This document shows positions 22,860 through 34,002 of a stretch of 64,000 nucleotides of DNA, one piece after another. The notes below the pieces were generated by a model. That model did no database searches. It was given only the letters and a program-made list of their open reading frames with translations, and was not told the origin of the DNA. Source of the DNA: Annona cherimola (Eukaryota > Streptophyta > Magnoliopsida > Magnoliales > Annonaceae); contig CM059971.1 of NCBI GenBank assembly GCA_030490835.1, forward strand, positions 72,744,224 to 72,808,223, written 5' to 3'. How positions within the stretch are numbered: the stretch's first letter is position 1; every line of letters begins with the position of its first letter. Made by a program: the position numbers and the translations under genes.

Positions 22860-24175
22860 CTCCAGATGTTCTGCTAACCTCTCAAAATGGAATATGATCA
22901 CTGAACGCAACTTGTAGAGAGCAATCCACAAGCAATATGACCTTCTAAACAGATCAAGAATCTTCCTCTATCAGACTCCAAGGATGTCCAGATCAAAGAG
23001 AATGAGGACAAACTTAATAGCCTCCTTGAGGATGAGGAAATTCTTTGGCTACGACATTCTAGACTCAATTGGTTAAAGCATGGGGATCAAAACACCAAGT
23101 TTTTTCACAAAGTTGCTTCGGAGCGAAGAAGGAAAAATTTTATCCAAACTTTAAGAGATGAAGGGGGGCAAAGTTGTTTCAAATCAGAGGGACAAATTAT
23201 CATTGGCAGCAAATTGCTTCTCTCCCTGTTCAGATCGAAAGGCACTAATCATATAGATAGGATAATCAACAAAGTTTATAGGAGGATCTCGCTAGCGCAT
23301 AATAGGTTTCTTCTTGCTCCACTATCAAAAAAGGAAGTTGAGAAGGCATTGAGACAAATAGATCCGGGAAACGCCCTTAGACCATATGGCTTTCCAGCAA
23401 GCTTCTTCCAGCACCATTGGTCTATTGTGGGTGACGATGTGTTCAAGGCCTGTAAAGACTTCCTTGACTCAACCTTTGTGTCCTATCAACAATGAATGGT
23501 CAAAAGTATCAATTCCACCAACATTATCTTCATCCCTAAGCTGAAAGGTGCAATAAATCTGGCGAACTTTAGACCTATCAGCTTATGTAATGTGATATGT
23601 AAAATTATGGCGAAAGTGCTGGCTAACAGATTGAAAACTTATTTGGCAGAAGTCATCTTAGACAGTTGGAGTGCTTTTATCCTAGGACAACTAATCTTTG
23701 ATAACATGATCATTGCATATGAACTCTTGCACTCATTGTGAAATCGTAGAAGAGGAAAAAAGGAAGAAGTGGTGATCAAGCTCGACATGTAAAAAGATTA
23801 TGATATGGTGGAACGAGATTTCATATGTCAGATGATGGGAAGATGGGATTTGAGGACAAATGGATTGGGTGGATATACCACTACATTTCCACAGTTACCT
23901 ATAGGGCTATTATAAATGATGTTAAATTCGACCCTTTTACTCCTTCCCGCACGTTGAGGCAAGGCAACTCACTCTCACCCTATCTCTTCCTAATCTGCGC
24001 TGAAGTTTTATCTATCCTCTTATCCAATGCCCAACTTAGTCAGCAAATTATGGATATTCGAATCAAAGTTGGTTGTCCTCCCCTCACTCATTTGCTATTT
24101 GCTGATGATGCACTTCTCTTTCTTAAGGCCAACGGGGACCAAATGGCTCAACTGCTCTCAATCCTTCGCATCTAC
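22860..24175 (+). pseudogene. LINE copy 1 reverse transcriptase, fingers to palm
   Basis: Pieces in several frames: a DTKFFH-like stretch at about 23090; the 23214-23495 frame with RQIDPGNALRPYGFPASFFQ; the 23496-23741 frame with IFIPKLKGAINLANFRPISL and IMAKVLANRLK; the 23825-24190 frame with QGNSLSPYLFLICAE and LFADDALLFLK (FADD at 24098-24109). The frame is cut after ILRIY at 24175 by the large DNA element, and the thumb continues at 34752. Multiple stops make it a pseudogene. Confidence 0.92.
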
Positions 24176-24439
24176 GGGGACGTTTGGTAATCACTGTTGG
24201 AAACATGGTATTCCATGGGATCCAGTGTTGTTAGAACCGGACCGGTCCGACCGGGAACCGGTCCAATGTCCAGTTTGTTTACCTGCGATTCGGTTTAATT
24301 GTATTAAACTGTTCGAACCTTAGAACCGGCGATCGAACCGGATGTTGCGGTTCGACCGTATGCGACCGATTCGTCGGTTCTACGGATATTAAAAAAAATT
24401 GTGGCTATCATTAGTTCGTCCAACAGTCATCGTCGTCGA

Positions 24440-25030
24440 CCATGAGAAGCCCCAAATCGACAGAGAAGCCCCAACGACAACTTCCTGCTGCGGTGCTGCC
24501 CCAAGTGTCTTCATCTCGTTCGATCGGCATTCGGTGATAGCAAAGCAGCGACCTCTCCATTTTCGGCAATGAGCAGAGACCTCTTTTCCATTTTCGGCAA
24601 CCAACAAAGCAGCGACGTTCGATCGGTGTTCGGCGACTAATAGAGCCGCGATCTCTCCATTTTCGACGACAAGCAGCGACCTCCTTTCCATTTTCGGCGA
24701 CCAGCAGAGCAGGGATGACCGATCGACCACGAGAAGCCCCAAATCGACAAGAGAAGCCCCAATCGACGACCTCCTACTGCGGTGCTGCCCTAGCTCACGA
24801 CGTCTAGGCATCTTCATCTCGTCCGATCGGCATTCGACGACAGCAAAGCAGCGACCTCTCCATTTTCGGCGACGAGTAGCGACCTCCTTTCCATTTCCGG
24901 CAATCAGCAGAGCAGCGGCGTCTGATCGACATTCGGCGACCAGCAGAGCCGCGATCTCTCCATTTCCAGCGACGAGCAGCGACCTCCTTTCCATTTCCGG
25001 AGACAAGCAAAGATGCAACCTCTCCATTTC
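24440..25030. repeat. Two-copy GC-rich tandem repeat inside the hAT-like element
   Basis: Copy 1 is about 24440-24729 and copy 2 about 24730-25030. Both begin gaagccccaaatcgacaaga or close to it and run through tgcggtgctgcccta/c, cgatcggcattcg and several ccatttt(c)cggcgac/gagcagcgacctcc modules. Within each copy the shorter gacctc...ccattttcggcgac module repeats about every 30-60 bp. The long minus-strand frame across it (24389-25042) is a result of this repetition. Confidence 0.85.
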
Positions 25031-25092
25031 CGGCGACTGCATTCTGGTCCAGGGGAATATGAAGGGGGATATTTAGCCGAATAATCATTACC

Positions 25093-25129
25093 GACCGGTC
25101 TGAAATCACCGGTGGATTTCAGACCGGTC
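25093..25129. repeat. Perfect 15-bp-arm hairpin
   Basis: gaccggtctgaaatc (25093-25107), loop accggtg, then gatttcagaccggtc (25115-25129). It lies inside the hAT-like element, whose terminal zones are also rich in accggt blocks, so it is probably a subterminal motif. Confidence 0.95.
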
Positions 25130-25486
25130 AAAAAGGATCAATGCTTGGATATCTATTATCTACATTAACTAAGGCCTACTACATGCCAAATACAGAATAC
25201 TAGCTAATAGGTTAGATATATTAGGAAATGCATGTTTAGAGATTTTTTAAATCTTGCTATTAATTTTTTCTGCATATTTTGTACTTATATTGTGATTTTT
25301 AAAATCTAACATATATATTTAGAATTTATGAAAATATAATTTTATCGATATATTTATTTAAAATTTATAATTAATTCAATATTTATAACATCATAAATAT
25401 GTCATGCTGACGTCACCGGTTGAACTGGTTCGAACCAGACCAGTTCCTTTTCTAGTTCAATCACCGGTTCAGTTCTGACAACAGTA

Positions 25487-26275
25487 ATGGGAACGGCGCA
25501 GTGGTTTCAGCTGGGTATGGCCACATCATGCTGACAGTGTTTAATGATGTGTAATGTCAGTTGTTACTCGACTGCATTTATTATACACTATGGGCACGGC
25601 GGGACACCCGAAAGAGCAACGGCTAGAGAGAATCATGACGAAGAAAATAGAGAGAAGAACCATCGATTCACAGCTGTCGGTCCAAAAATCACATTCGGTT
25701 GCTATAGATTTTTAAAATATTAAATATTTAATTTACATATATTATATTATCAAAAAAAATTTCATATATTAAAGAACCGTAGGTGCCGGTGATTTTGGAT
25801 GGATGCAGTTTCGCTATGTTAGATCAAGTGCTGGAAGCTGAAGGGTTGCTGCTACTGAATGGATTTTCACCGGGATGAATCACGGGTTTTAATGGAGACG
25901 AAGGAGATGACTAAATAGGGTAGCAGTCATGGCCGAAGATGACAAAGATCGGACATGTAGAGATGCATTTGGTGCTCTTTTCCCATTGCAAATTTATTAG
26001 CTGGCTTGGATTGAGGTTTCAATGGCTATAGGTGGTGGATCTGAAAAGGTAGATGTGATGCCGTCGCCCATCTTTACGGAGAACATTTACCGTCGGCAAA
26101 GTGCAGATGAGATGCTGGAGAAGATAAATACGTCGCCGAATCGGATAAAAAAGGTAACCGACGATGGGTTGTCAAAATAGGCAGCAATAGTCGTTGGCCC
26201 CTTGAAGATGTTGGAGCACCAATAAATAGTTCCTTGGCGGTGCACCTTGCTGCCGTGTGCATGCATTTTGTAAAT
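25487..26275. repeat. Left TIR of the Harbinger-like element (inner part)
   Basis: Inverted match to 34003-34700: shared blocks include ggtttcagctgggtatggcc, actcgactgcatttatta, agagagaagaacca, tcggttgctatagattt, taatttacatatattatatt, atttggtgctcttttcccat and ggagcaccaataaatagttc. The match fades after tgtgcatgc at about 26275. A minus-strand frame here (26074-26292) has no protein-like character. Confidence 0.9.
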
Positions 26276-26927
26276 TTTGCAAAATGCAACAACTTGTGTT
26301 TTGTGAATGACTAGTTAATATATTCAAATAGCATGAAGCCTATGTCATTCCATTGTACAAAAATATATATTTAATTTCAAGTTTGAATAGAAATTTTATT
26401 TATTTCATTTACTTGAATTAAATAGATATTCAATGACATATATTAGGGATCAAAAAGTAATAAATACTAGTTTTATTAAAATAAAAATTTCACAAAATTG
26501 TAAATAAAAACCCCATTAAATAACACTTATTATTTTCAAAAGTATGATAATTCTTGTAATGTATAGATAATTGCAAATTATCAGTTTCGTTTCCTTCCAC
26601 TAATGAATTGATTTCCACTTCGGGAACTTATTAATTTGGTGATGAATTCTGTAATAAATTGAAATAAAGTTATATTTGACTAGTCGAATGATGACGTAGG
26701 CGTGGTTATTGATCAGACAAAGATGATGTGGCCAATGATCATAAATAAATCTAAATTTTGAATTAAATGCAAAATACCTTGCATCTAACTCCCTATGATA
26801 CGTTGATAATACATATCTCTTCCTACCATAAATTCTTCTTTTTTACATAACTATCCCAGATTAGACATCCCTATTCATGCAAGTTTCTAAGGTCAATCAA
26901 GCCTCTCCATTTATAACGTCAAATTTA
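26276..26927. other. AT-rich interior of the Harbinger-like element
   Basis: No gene or recognised repeat. It has a few G-poor tracts and many short A/T repeats. Confidence 0.5.
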
Positions 26928-27216
26928 GGGTGTGTTTGTTTAGGGAAAAAATGTCAATCAAAACTTTTCAATCCTAAACTTTTCACTCTCCATAATTAAT
27001 TTATTTTTTAATTATTTTTTCATATTTTCTTATACAAACTATCTTACTTTTCAATCATTTCTACACAACTACCCATAAAATTAACATATCTATTTTAACT
27101 TTATTCTCTTTACTTCTCATCATTATCACTCTTATATCACATCATTTTCTGTCAATTTGATAACTTCTACTCTAAAAATTTTTTATCAAAAATTTTATCC
27201 CCAACCAAACACACCC
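26928..27216 (-). mobile_element. Tourist-like MITE, family A
   Basis: 289 bp with ends gggtgtgtttg ... caaacacaccc and an exact TTA duplication (26925-26927 and 27217-27219). It is inverted relative to the 15019-15299 copy (tcactctccataatt, catttctacacaact, tattttaactttatt). Confidence 0.92.
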
Positions 27217-27219
27217 TTA

Positions 27220-28797
27220 GTAGGTATAAGTTGTGGTTCATTTCCATCGAACATCGAGAGTTCAAAATATATCAACTCAAAATGGGATGGACGGCTGAGT
27301 GATGTCATGTATTCGCCATATTTCCTAATAAGTGGCGATAACTGGGACTCCACGAGTCCTCACCTCGGCCTATTGGCCTGGGACTTTGATGTCTGGGCTA
27401 GCTGATCTACTGTTAGACTGATAGGGTTTGAGTTCAACCAAAATTGTAACCCAAAATTTCAATTCTTCAATTTTCATTTTTCAAAAGTCTTTTTCGTTTC
27501 AAATTAAAATAACAACCCTCTGCATCCAGCTAGCATCTCACAATATTATCATTGATAGATGCATATGCGGGGAAGAGTAGAAGAAATATGACTAGAAGAT
27601 TCGAAAAGAAAAAAGCAAACGCAAGGTGCCCGTAAGTTTAATTGACTTTTTTGTCAAAGAAAAAGTTTAATTGACTTGACAGGGCTAGCTAGTTGTTGTT
27701 TGGAAATCTTTATGAATGCAAAATCATGGTGACTGATATCTTCACACGCTACTGTCTTGAGAGATGACCGAAACAGCAGAAATGGATTCGTAGCCACATT
27801 ACCAAAAAATTCAATGTTGTGGTTAAGTTTTTAGAACTCAGACCCAGATTACCTGGAGGAATTTAATTTCTTAATCTAGTTAGGGTTTAATTCAATTGAA
27901 TGTTGAATGTTGTGGTTAACTTAAGGACTTCAGTTGAATATTGTAATTTGGTTATTTAAACATGAGACTTGTGTTGTAAACTTATATCTAAGTTGGATTG
28001 GTTAAACTTGAAACTTGTGTTGTAGATTTAGAGCTAATTTTGATGTTGTAATTTGGAGTTGGATGCTTGAACTTGTCGGAATCTTATTTGCCTTTATATT
28101 ACTGTGCAACTTGGATGATTTTCTTTTATTGTAATTAACATAATAAGATTGTTGTTATAGTTGGATGTTAATGTTTATGTATGTGGTTGTAATATTGATA
28201 TTAAATTGCAAAACGAAAAGGTTGTACATCTTCATCCTCCAAAATAGGGCTACTATTCTACTTGATGCCAAGAGAAGTCCTAAATCAACTCACTTTCTTT
28301 ATCCTACAAAATCATTAAAAATTTGCAAAAAGTTAAATATCAATCAATTAAAATAAGCCGAATGTAAAAAAGAGTCACACCATTTTATAAGTCCTTCATA
28401 CATGGCATATACTATCATTACATTGCACTTTTACCACATGATTTATAGTCACACAAATTAATAATATTAAAGTCATTTCCACCATTACAACTCGCATAAT
28501 CACAAATGTTTATGACAACACAAGTTTGCTCTTTTTTATCTGACGGATCAAAATAATTCTTGTACGCATCTACGGCAGACTCTCGATCAAAAAATGATTT
28601 GAAACATGCTCCTGAATATCAATTTACTTGTGCATGGGCCGCTGGCCATGATTGATTATACCAGGTGCACGTCCAACGAAGATAACATAGAAATGTGGCA
28701 TAATGTTGTGAACTATGAAAAAAATAGTATCAAAAGTAGCAAAATAAATGAAGGAAACATCCTAATGGCATACCATGAAGCAATGTCATACATAAAC
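27220..28797. other. Noncoding interior of the Harbinger-like element
   Basis: No recognisable protein. The 27780-28100 part has repeated phrases (gttgtggttaa, gaaacttgtgttgta, ttgtaatttgg), perhaps old degenerate tandem repeats. A plus frame at 27157-27405 overlaps the MITE and is not credible. Confidence 0.5.
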
Positions 28798-28800
28798 TTA

Positions 28801-29080
28801 AGGTGTGATTGGCAATTGACAGAAAATGTCAAGTTAAAACTTTTTAATCTAAAACTTTTCACTCTCCACAAATATCATATTTTTAATCATTTTTTCACAT
28901 TTTCTTATACAACTACCCTACTTTTCAATCATTTCTACACAACTATCAACATAACTAATCTATCTATTTTAACTTTATCTTCTTTATTACTCATCATTAT
29001 CCCTATCATATCACATCATTTGACAACTTTTACTCTCTAAAACTTTTCATCAAAATTTTTATTCATTATCAAACACACCC
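28801..29080 (-). mobile_element. Tourist-like MITE, family A
   Basis: 280 bp, ends aggtgtgattgg ... aaacacaccc, flanked by TTA (28798-28800 and 29081-29083). Interior as in the other family-A copies. The plus frame 28606-29040 runs into it and is an artefact of its low stop density on that strand. Confidence 0.9.
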
Positions 29081-29399
29081 TTAATCAATAAAACAAGTAA
29101 GCTGATAAGTTAGAACAGAAAGACAAATTGCTTAACTAGTCCACACAACATGACATAAATGATCAATAATTTCGATAATCAAATAGGTTTAAAAATTTGC
29201 TAAAATATGTTACATAAACTGCTTTCGCATCTCTAAAGTGAGCGTACTTAGAAAACCTAATGCATTATCTGGATGCTGACCAAAATAAAGGACCATTTTG
29301 GTGCCCTCTTGGGGAGAGAGAGAAAGCTCCCACAGTCGTGTCATAGCATCTGTGTATCGTTGGGGTCAATGCTGAGCTTCCCGGTTGGTGGTGGTGGCG

Positions 29400-30250
29400 G
29401 AGGCGACGGCGGCGCCGGCAGCTGTCGATTCACTAAACTCTTAAATGCACCGGCCACCTCCTTAATGAACCTGGCGGCCTCCTACGTAGATTCTGACGCT
29501 GTGGTGAGTGTGCAGATGTCCTCATCGAAGATGTCAGGGCATCATCTTCGGTGAACAGAGGCTCGAAGTTAAGATCGATGCCTTCCTCAGTACTTAGATC
29601 CTCTTCGATGTGGGAGCATCTCCGACGTGTTAGCCTACTCAATCTTGTTGATCGGGTACCGGTTGGTGCATCTGACTTGTAGATCTCGTCCAAGTCCTCC
29701 CAACTGTGTAATTGACGCTTATCATGGAGCTCCGCTATCTTCGGATCAGACTGAACAAGTCAAATTTAATGAAAGACATTGGTAAGTACTTGGTAAACAA
29801 AATTCTCAAAAGCATATGAAACATTGCAAAACTCTAATTGGCTACCTCGATAAGATCTGTCCATTGTTCATTTGACCCATCAAACATCATGCGAGACTCA
29901 CCCCATCCCATTCCAAATTTGTCTTGGACTCTTGTCATACGTCAGTGTAGCTCTTTGAAATGTCACCTATTTCGAACTTTCTTCCACTTAAGGGGAACTT
30001 CAATAATGTGTCTAAGTTCATTGCTTACCCTTGATGCAATTTGCATGGCTACAACCTCGGCTAAGTTGTCACCACATATGCGGCCAGACTGTCTATTCTC
30101 TACTAGAAGCCTAATGAGCCTTCTACCATGTTCTTCCACCCATCAGAAGTTTCCTTCATTAGACCATCTAAAATTTCTGTCAGTACTACGTCTAGAAGCC
30201 TGACGAGACCAGCTGCTCGTGGATCTGCTCAATGTTGGATCCATAGGTCC
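29400..30250 (-). pseudogene. Myb/SANT-like protein of the Harbinger-like element, broken
   Basis: Read on the minus strand from about 30240. An N-terminal WVEEHGRRLIRLLVE block, a KWKKVRNR block and a GMGWGESRMMF...NEQWTDLI block form the pattern of the plant Myb/SANT-like (Myb_DNA-bind_3 type) domain, residues about 35-125. After an AT-rich gap (about 29710-29850, probably an intron) the tail continues as HSWEDLDEIYKSDAPTGTRS and an acidic stretch (29433-29693). Several in-frame stops (for example before WVEEH) show decay. In PIF/Harbinger elements such a protein acts with the transposase for DNA binding and nuclear import. The plus frames at 29273-29554 and 29838-30203 are shadows of it. 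Confidence 0.8.
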
Positions 30251-30619
30251 TATCTCTATACAGTACTACAAATATCAAGATGTAGCAAAATTATGTGATT
30301 GAGATATAATTGATAAGAGTAACCACATATCATGGAGTGTAAAAATAAGGATAGAAGGCATAAGACATGGGAAAAACAAACCAATTGACTCATTAAAACA
30401 CCATTCTACTAAATCAACATTCGATTTATCAAATGACAAGTATTCAGTCAGCTAAATCATAAACTACAGGCATAATAAACATAAAAGTAAATGATGCTTA
30501 GGGTTGAGAGCTATGATTACGATGTTGGCTACACATCTCTATGATAATCAACACACATTCATTGGGCAATGTCGTCATGGAAGTCCTTCCAAGATTATAA
30601 TGCTATATCTGAGAAATCC

Positions 30620-31340
30620 CTAATCATGGTTGGCTTTTCGACCTTCCCCTCTATGCCGACTGAATTTGTTGAAGCGTCCACCTATAATTATAGTTGATCT
30701 GGCAATTTTGATCCATCTACAATTGTCATGTAGTTGTGTAGGATGACACAAGTTGCTATAATCATTGTGTGGATGTTGTAAGAGTATTTTGTGGCACTTT
30801 TTAATATGAGAAAACGACCCTTCCATCTACCAAATAACCTCTCTACATGGGCTCTCTGCTTTGCATGATTGTAGTTAAATAATTCCTGATAATTTTCTGG
30901 TGTTCGGCCCCTTTGATACTCTTACAAATGGTAACGTACACCTTGTACTGTGTCATGAAGCCGGGACAATGTGGGTATCCCAAATCGACTAGATAGTAAG
31001 ACCCTGTACGTCCACATGTTAAAATCCAGCACATATGATTACCAATATAGTCCTCTAATATGGACATTCTTTATTTTCAAAATACAGGGTTAAAGTGGCA
31101 CCTGTTGGAACTTTAAATTGATCATCGGAGTCATCTATTTCAGCTTAGAGAACTTTACTATTTTGGGTTCGACCCTCCCAACCGGCATATATATATATAT
31201 ATTGAACCTCATGTTGAAATCGCATGTGGTTAGAACATTTTGGGTCAACCTCCTATATCTATTCCGCCAAGCTGAATTTGGTCCTAGTGGTGGTGTTGTA
31301 AGAATGTGAGTTCCATCAAGAGCTCCTATGCATAACGATG
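30620..31340 (-). pseudogene. PIF/Harbinger transposase (DDE_Tnp_4-like), broken
   Basis: Read on the minus strand from about 31340. GALDGTHI carries the first catalytic Asp, and RNRYRRLTQNVL and TCDFNMRF follow. The next block (GWEGS...) has stops and no clear second Asp. Then come YYLVDLGYPHCPGFM (30843-31067 frame) and, after a shift, the WKGRF-like and CVILHNYM-like C-terminal blocks (30620-30826 frame). This is the plant PIF order. The N-terminal helix-turn-helix part beyond 31340 is not visible. Inactive by stops and frameshifts. The minus orientation matches the Myb/SANT-like partner downstream. Confidence 0.85.
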
Positions 31341-32625
31341 CTAGAAAAATGGAGAGGTTTTCAGGCTAATGAAAATGTTGCTAAATGTAATGAATGAGTG
31401 TATTTTTCATTAGTTATCAAAAGTGTAAAAAGTCAACAATTTTAATAGAAGGGGCCATCATCATTTTAGACTGATATAAAATGGTATATTAATTTAATTA
31501 GTCTAAAAGATTTTTATTTTTAATTTATTTATAAAACCATTAATTTAGGTGTATTTAATCAATAAATCAAAATTTTTCAATTTGATAGGCATATTTAATC
31601 TACAAATCAAAATTTTCCATTTTGAAAATATTGATATAATTTTTGAAATTTTAAACACAAGAGTATCGTCATTATTTTAATGATTAAAATCTCTATGTAT
31701 TTAAAAATTAAAAATGAAGATACGTATCAAAAACAGTAAAACTTAATTAAAAATTAAAAATTCTTAGATTAAAATTTTATAAAAAACTAAAATTTTTAAA
31801 AATATATATTTGGCTCGATTGTAGGAGTACAACTTGGTTCAGGTATGTTTGATTTGAGGTAGAAGTTACATTTGTCTTATTTTTAAAAATACCTAACCTA
31901 CGCTATTTTTAAGGTTACATGAGGTCAGTTCTTGTGTTACATTTATTTATTAGTTTTTGTATTTTATACTAAGTTAAAAATTATAATTTTATCATCAATC
32001 ATACTTAAAAATATATAATCAATATGATACTAATGTAATTTAAAAATGTGTTGATTAAATGGACTAAATAATAGAAAAATTTATGTATTTTTAAAATATA
32101 TTTTTTGCATCTTTAAATAGGTATATATTACACAAAAGATATATTGAATATATATTATTAATTTAGATTGGTTCTAGATACTTAAACCATAGAACCTACT
32201 CTACTCTAATTGATCCTGATATTTTTTATTTGGAACTTCTCTTATTCCACAATAAAGAAACAAGCACTTACGCCTAATTTAAGGTACTCGACTTGTAGAT
32301 ATGTTGCCTAAGTTAGATCCTTACTCGATCATAAATGAACTCATCTATAATCCAATGTAAGTGATAAAAGGATTTCATATAAGCAAAGCCTTATCTTAAT
32401 AGTTTTATTTATAAAACTCAACATAGTCATTTTTAAAAAATTATTTATTTAGTTAGAGATGTAAAATTATAATCTTATAAAATGTGAGTATGTAAAAATA
32501 AAAATAACTTAATATTTTCATTTTTTAAAATATTTACTTTTTTTAATCCATTTTATGGCTCATTAAAATTTATTAACATAATAATTACATATCTAGTTAA
32601 CAAAATAATAAGTGCAACCCGTACT
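31341..32625. other. AT-rich noncoding interior
   Basis: No gene. Near 31540-31740 there are paired blocks ggtgtatttaatcaataaat / tatttaaaaatt resembling the AAGTGTATTTAAT foldback family. The rest is featureless. Confidence 0.5.
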
Positions 32626-33230
32626 AAATGACGAAGAGAAATAGGAGAGTAGGTCCTACTGATCAGGAACCCACCAAGTGGAATTAGAGAAACTGATATG
32701 GATGACAAAGAGGGAGATGCATGACACAGGAATCAAGTGTATCCAAGAGGAGCTCGACACATCCAGAGGAAAGCTTGCCCCACAGAGCTAGAAACAAGCA
32801 AGTTAGCTTAGGCAGACAGATAGACGGCTGACTGCCTTGGAGCAGCAAGTCGCCATTGGCAACGTAGCTCTAAAGGAAAAGATCATGCAGGCATTAGTAT
32901 ACATAAAGGAAAAGATTAGGCTTATACTATGCGAGGATGGATTAATGCCTCAATGCACTACGCTACCTACCGCAAACAAATCAAAGTTGACTAGCTCGAG
33001 ACAACCAGAGACTGCCCATGCATTGATGAAACCAAAGTGTTCTTGAGAGGAGATGATGCCCAATCAAAAGTTGATAATGTGGAGAAAATCATTGGGGAGG
33101 AGCAAGATCATGGACTCCCCTACGAGATTCTTAGGGTTCTGGAAGCATAGATGAAGAGACCAATGGTCATTAAGAAGTGACGACTGACAAAGTCAGACCA
33201 ACTGCAGAACCATTTTTCAAAAGTTTGGGT
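32626..33230 (+). pseudogene. Possible retrotransposon gag remnant
   Basis: A GC-richer patch in AT-rich DNA. The 32837-33046 frame (MEQQVAIGNVALKEKIMQAL...) and its upstream continuation, with a coiled-coil-like LEQQV...LKEKI pattern, recall the N-terminal part of a plant LTR-retrotransposon gag. No nucleocapsid knuckle, protease or RT follows. This is inference only; another gene fragment is equally possible. Confidence 0.3.
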
Positions 33231-33852
33231 TCGTGAATGTTTTTTCTTATTATCTATTCAAGAGAAATTTGCCTAATCTGTCACTGTTAGCCGTGAAGAA
33301 TCTGGGTGGGGTGTATGTAGGAGACAACCAGTTCTGGAAGAAGCATGGGAAAAAAATAAAGCGCACAGATAATGGGAAAAGAAATTCTAGCATAGATTAC
33401 AGGATTGCACAGATAATGGGAAGATGACAGCTATGAATGAGTTCCAAAGAGAATACCTGCCTGAGACGAGTTTGGGAGCACTGATCTTATAGTGAGCTTA
33501 TCCAGAGCAGTAACGGTTGAGACTGCTATGATGAGCCGAAAGAGGTAACGTCTTCTACGTTGACGGGAGCAAATTTCGGTGGTCGTCTGTATCCACCCCA
33601 ACTTCTTCGACCACGGAGAGAGCTTCTTCTTGCTGACAGAATCCTTCTCTATGTAGGAGGGCACCGCATCAGCGGGAGTCCTGCATAGTTACGGCTGGAG
33701 CCGGTGTTTTTCTCTTCGAGCGACGTTCTTCCCATTTCTCTTCACCGATCTTCTTCCGTACCTTTCTATCTTGTCAAGCAGCTCATCTGCTCAGAGCACG
33801 GGCTTCGCTCTTTCCCAGGCGTACGCGCAGAACCCATGCTTTTCGATTCCCA
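33231..33852. other. Mixed-composition noncoding stretch
   Basis: Contains gcacagataatgggaa twice (33362-33377 and 33408-33423) and a GC-richer part after 33430 with short frames in several readings, none convincing. Origin unknown. Confidence 0.4.
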
Positions 33853-34002
33853 TAACATCTCCAGCCGTTGCGCTTTCGGGCGAGCCTCTCCGTTGCACTT
33901 TCGGCCGTCTAGTCGTTGCACCGTGCCCACGACATGTAATAAATGCTGACAAAGACATCTGATAGTACACAGTAGATGATGTCAGTCATACCTAGCTGAA
34001 AT
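33853..34002. repeat. Direct partial copy of the Harbinger-like TIR end
   Basis: Matches 34560-34695 in the same orientation: tctccagc(c/t)gttgcgcttt, gcaccgtgccc/caccgtgcct, acatgtaataaatgc, ctgatagtacaca and cctagctgaaa/cccagctgaaa. It sits immediately inside the right TIR, so the right end carries a second, incomplete terminal sequence. Confidence 0.75.

Larger units (their letters stand above)
20540..24175 (+). mobile_element. LINE copy 1, 5' part (ORF1, endonuclease, RT)
   Basis: Plus-strand L1-type LINE, degenerate and split by the 10.6-kb insertion at 24176; it resumes at 34752. The order is: leader and ORF1 N-terminus (20540-20825), DUF4283-type ORF1 domain, a low-complexity ORF1 tail, endonuclease, RT fingers and palm. 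All frames carry stops and shifts. Together with 34752-36700 it would be about 5.6 kb, near full length. Its 5' boundary is approximate. Confidence 0.92.
24223..25486. mobile_element. hAT-like non-autonomous element, 1264 bp, with 8-bp TSD
   Basis: The left tip cagtgttgttagaaccgg and the right tip, inverted, tactgttgtcagaactgaac form the TIR. The 8-bp flanks are atgggatc (24215-24222) and atgggaac (25487-25494), 7 of 8 the same. The element splits the left TIR of the Harbinger-like element; the intact right TIR (near 34700) shows the unsplit sequence. Inside are a GC-rich tandem duplication (24440-25030), a hairpin (25093-25129) and an AT-rich end. No transposase. Confidence 0.88.

Noticed and set aside
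24389..25131. Three overlapping minus-strand proteins of repeated MERSLLV/NGE type
   Set aside because: They read the same GC-rich tandem repeat in different frames and the block lies in a non-autonomous hAT-like element.
28606..29040. A 144-codon plus-strand protein
   Set aside because: More than half lies in a Tourist-like MITE; the hydrophobic Phe/Thr/Leu-rich reading is what the MITE gives in that frame, and a similar reading appears from the copies at 56403-56699 and 58742-59071.
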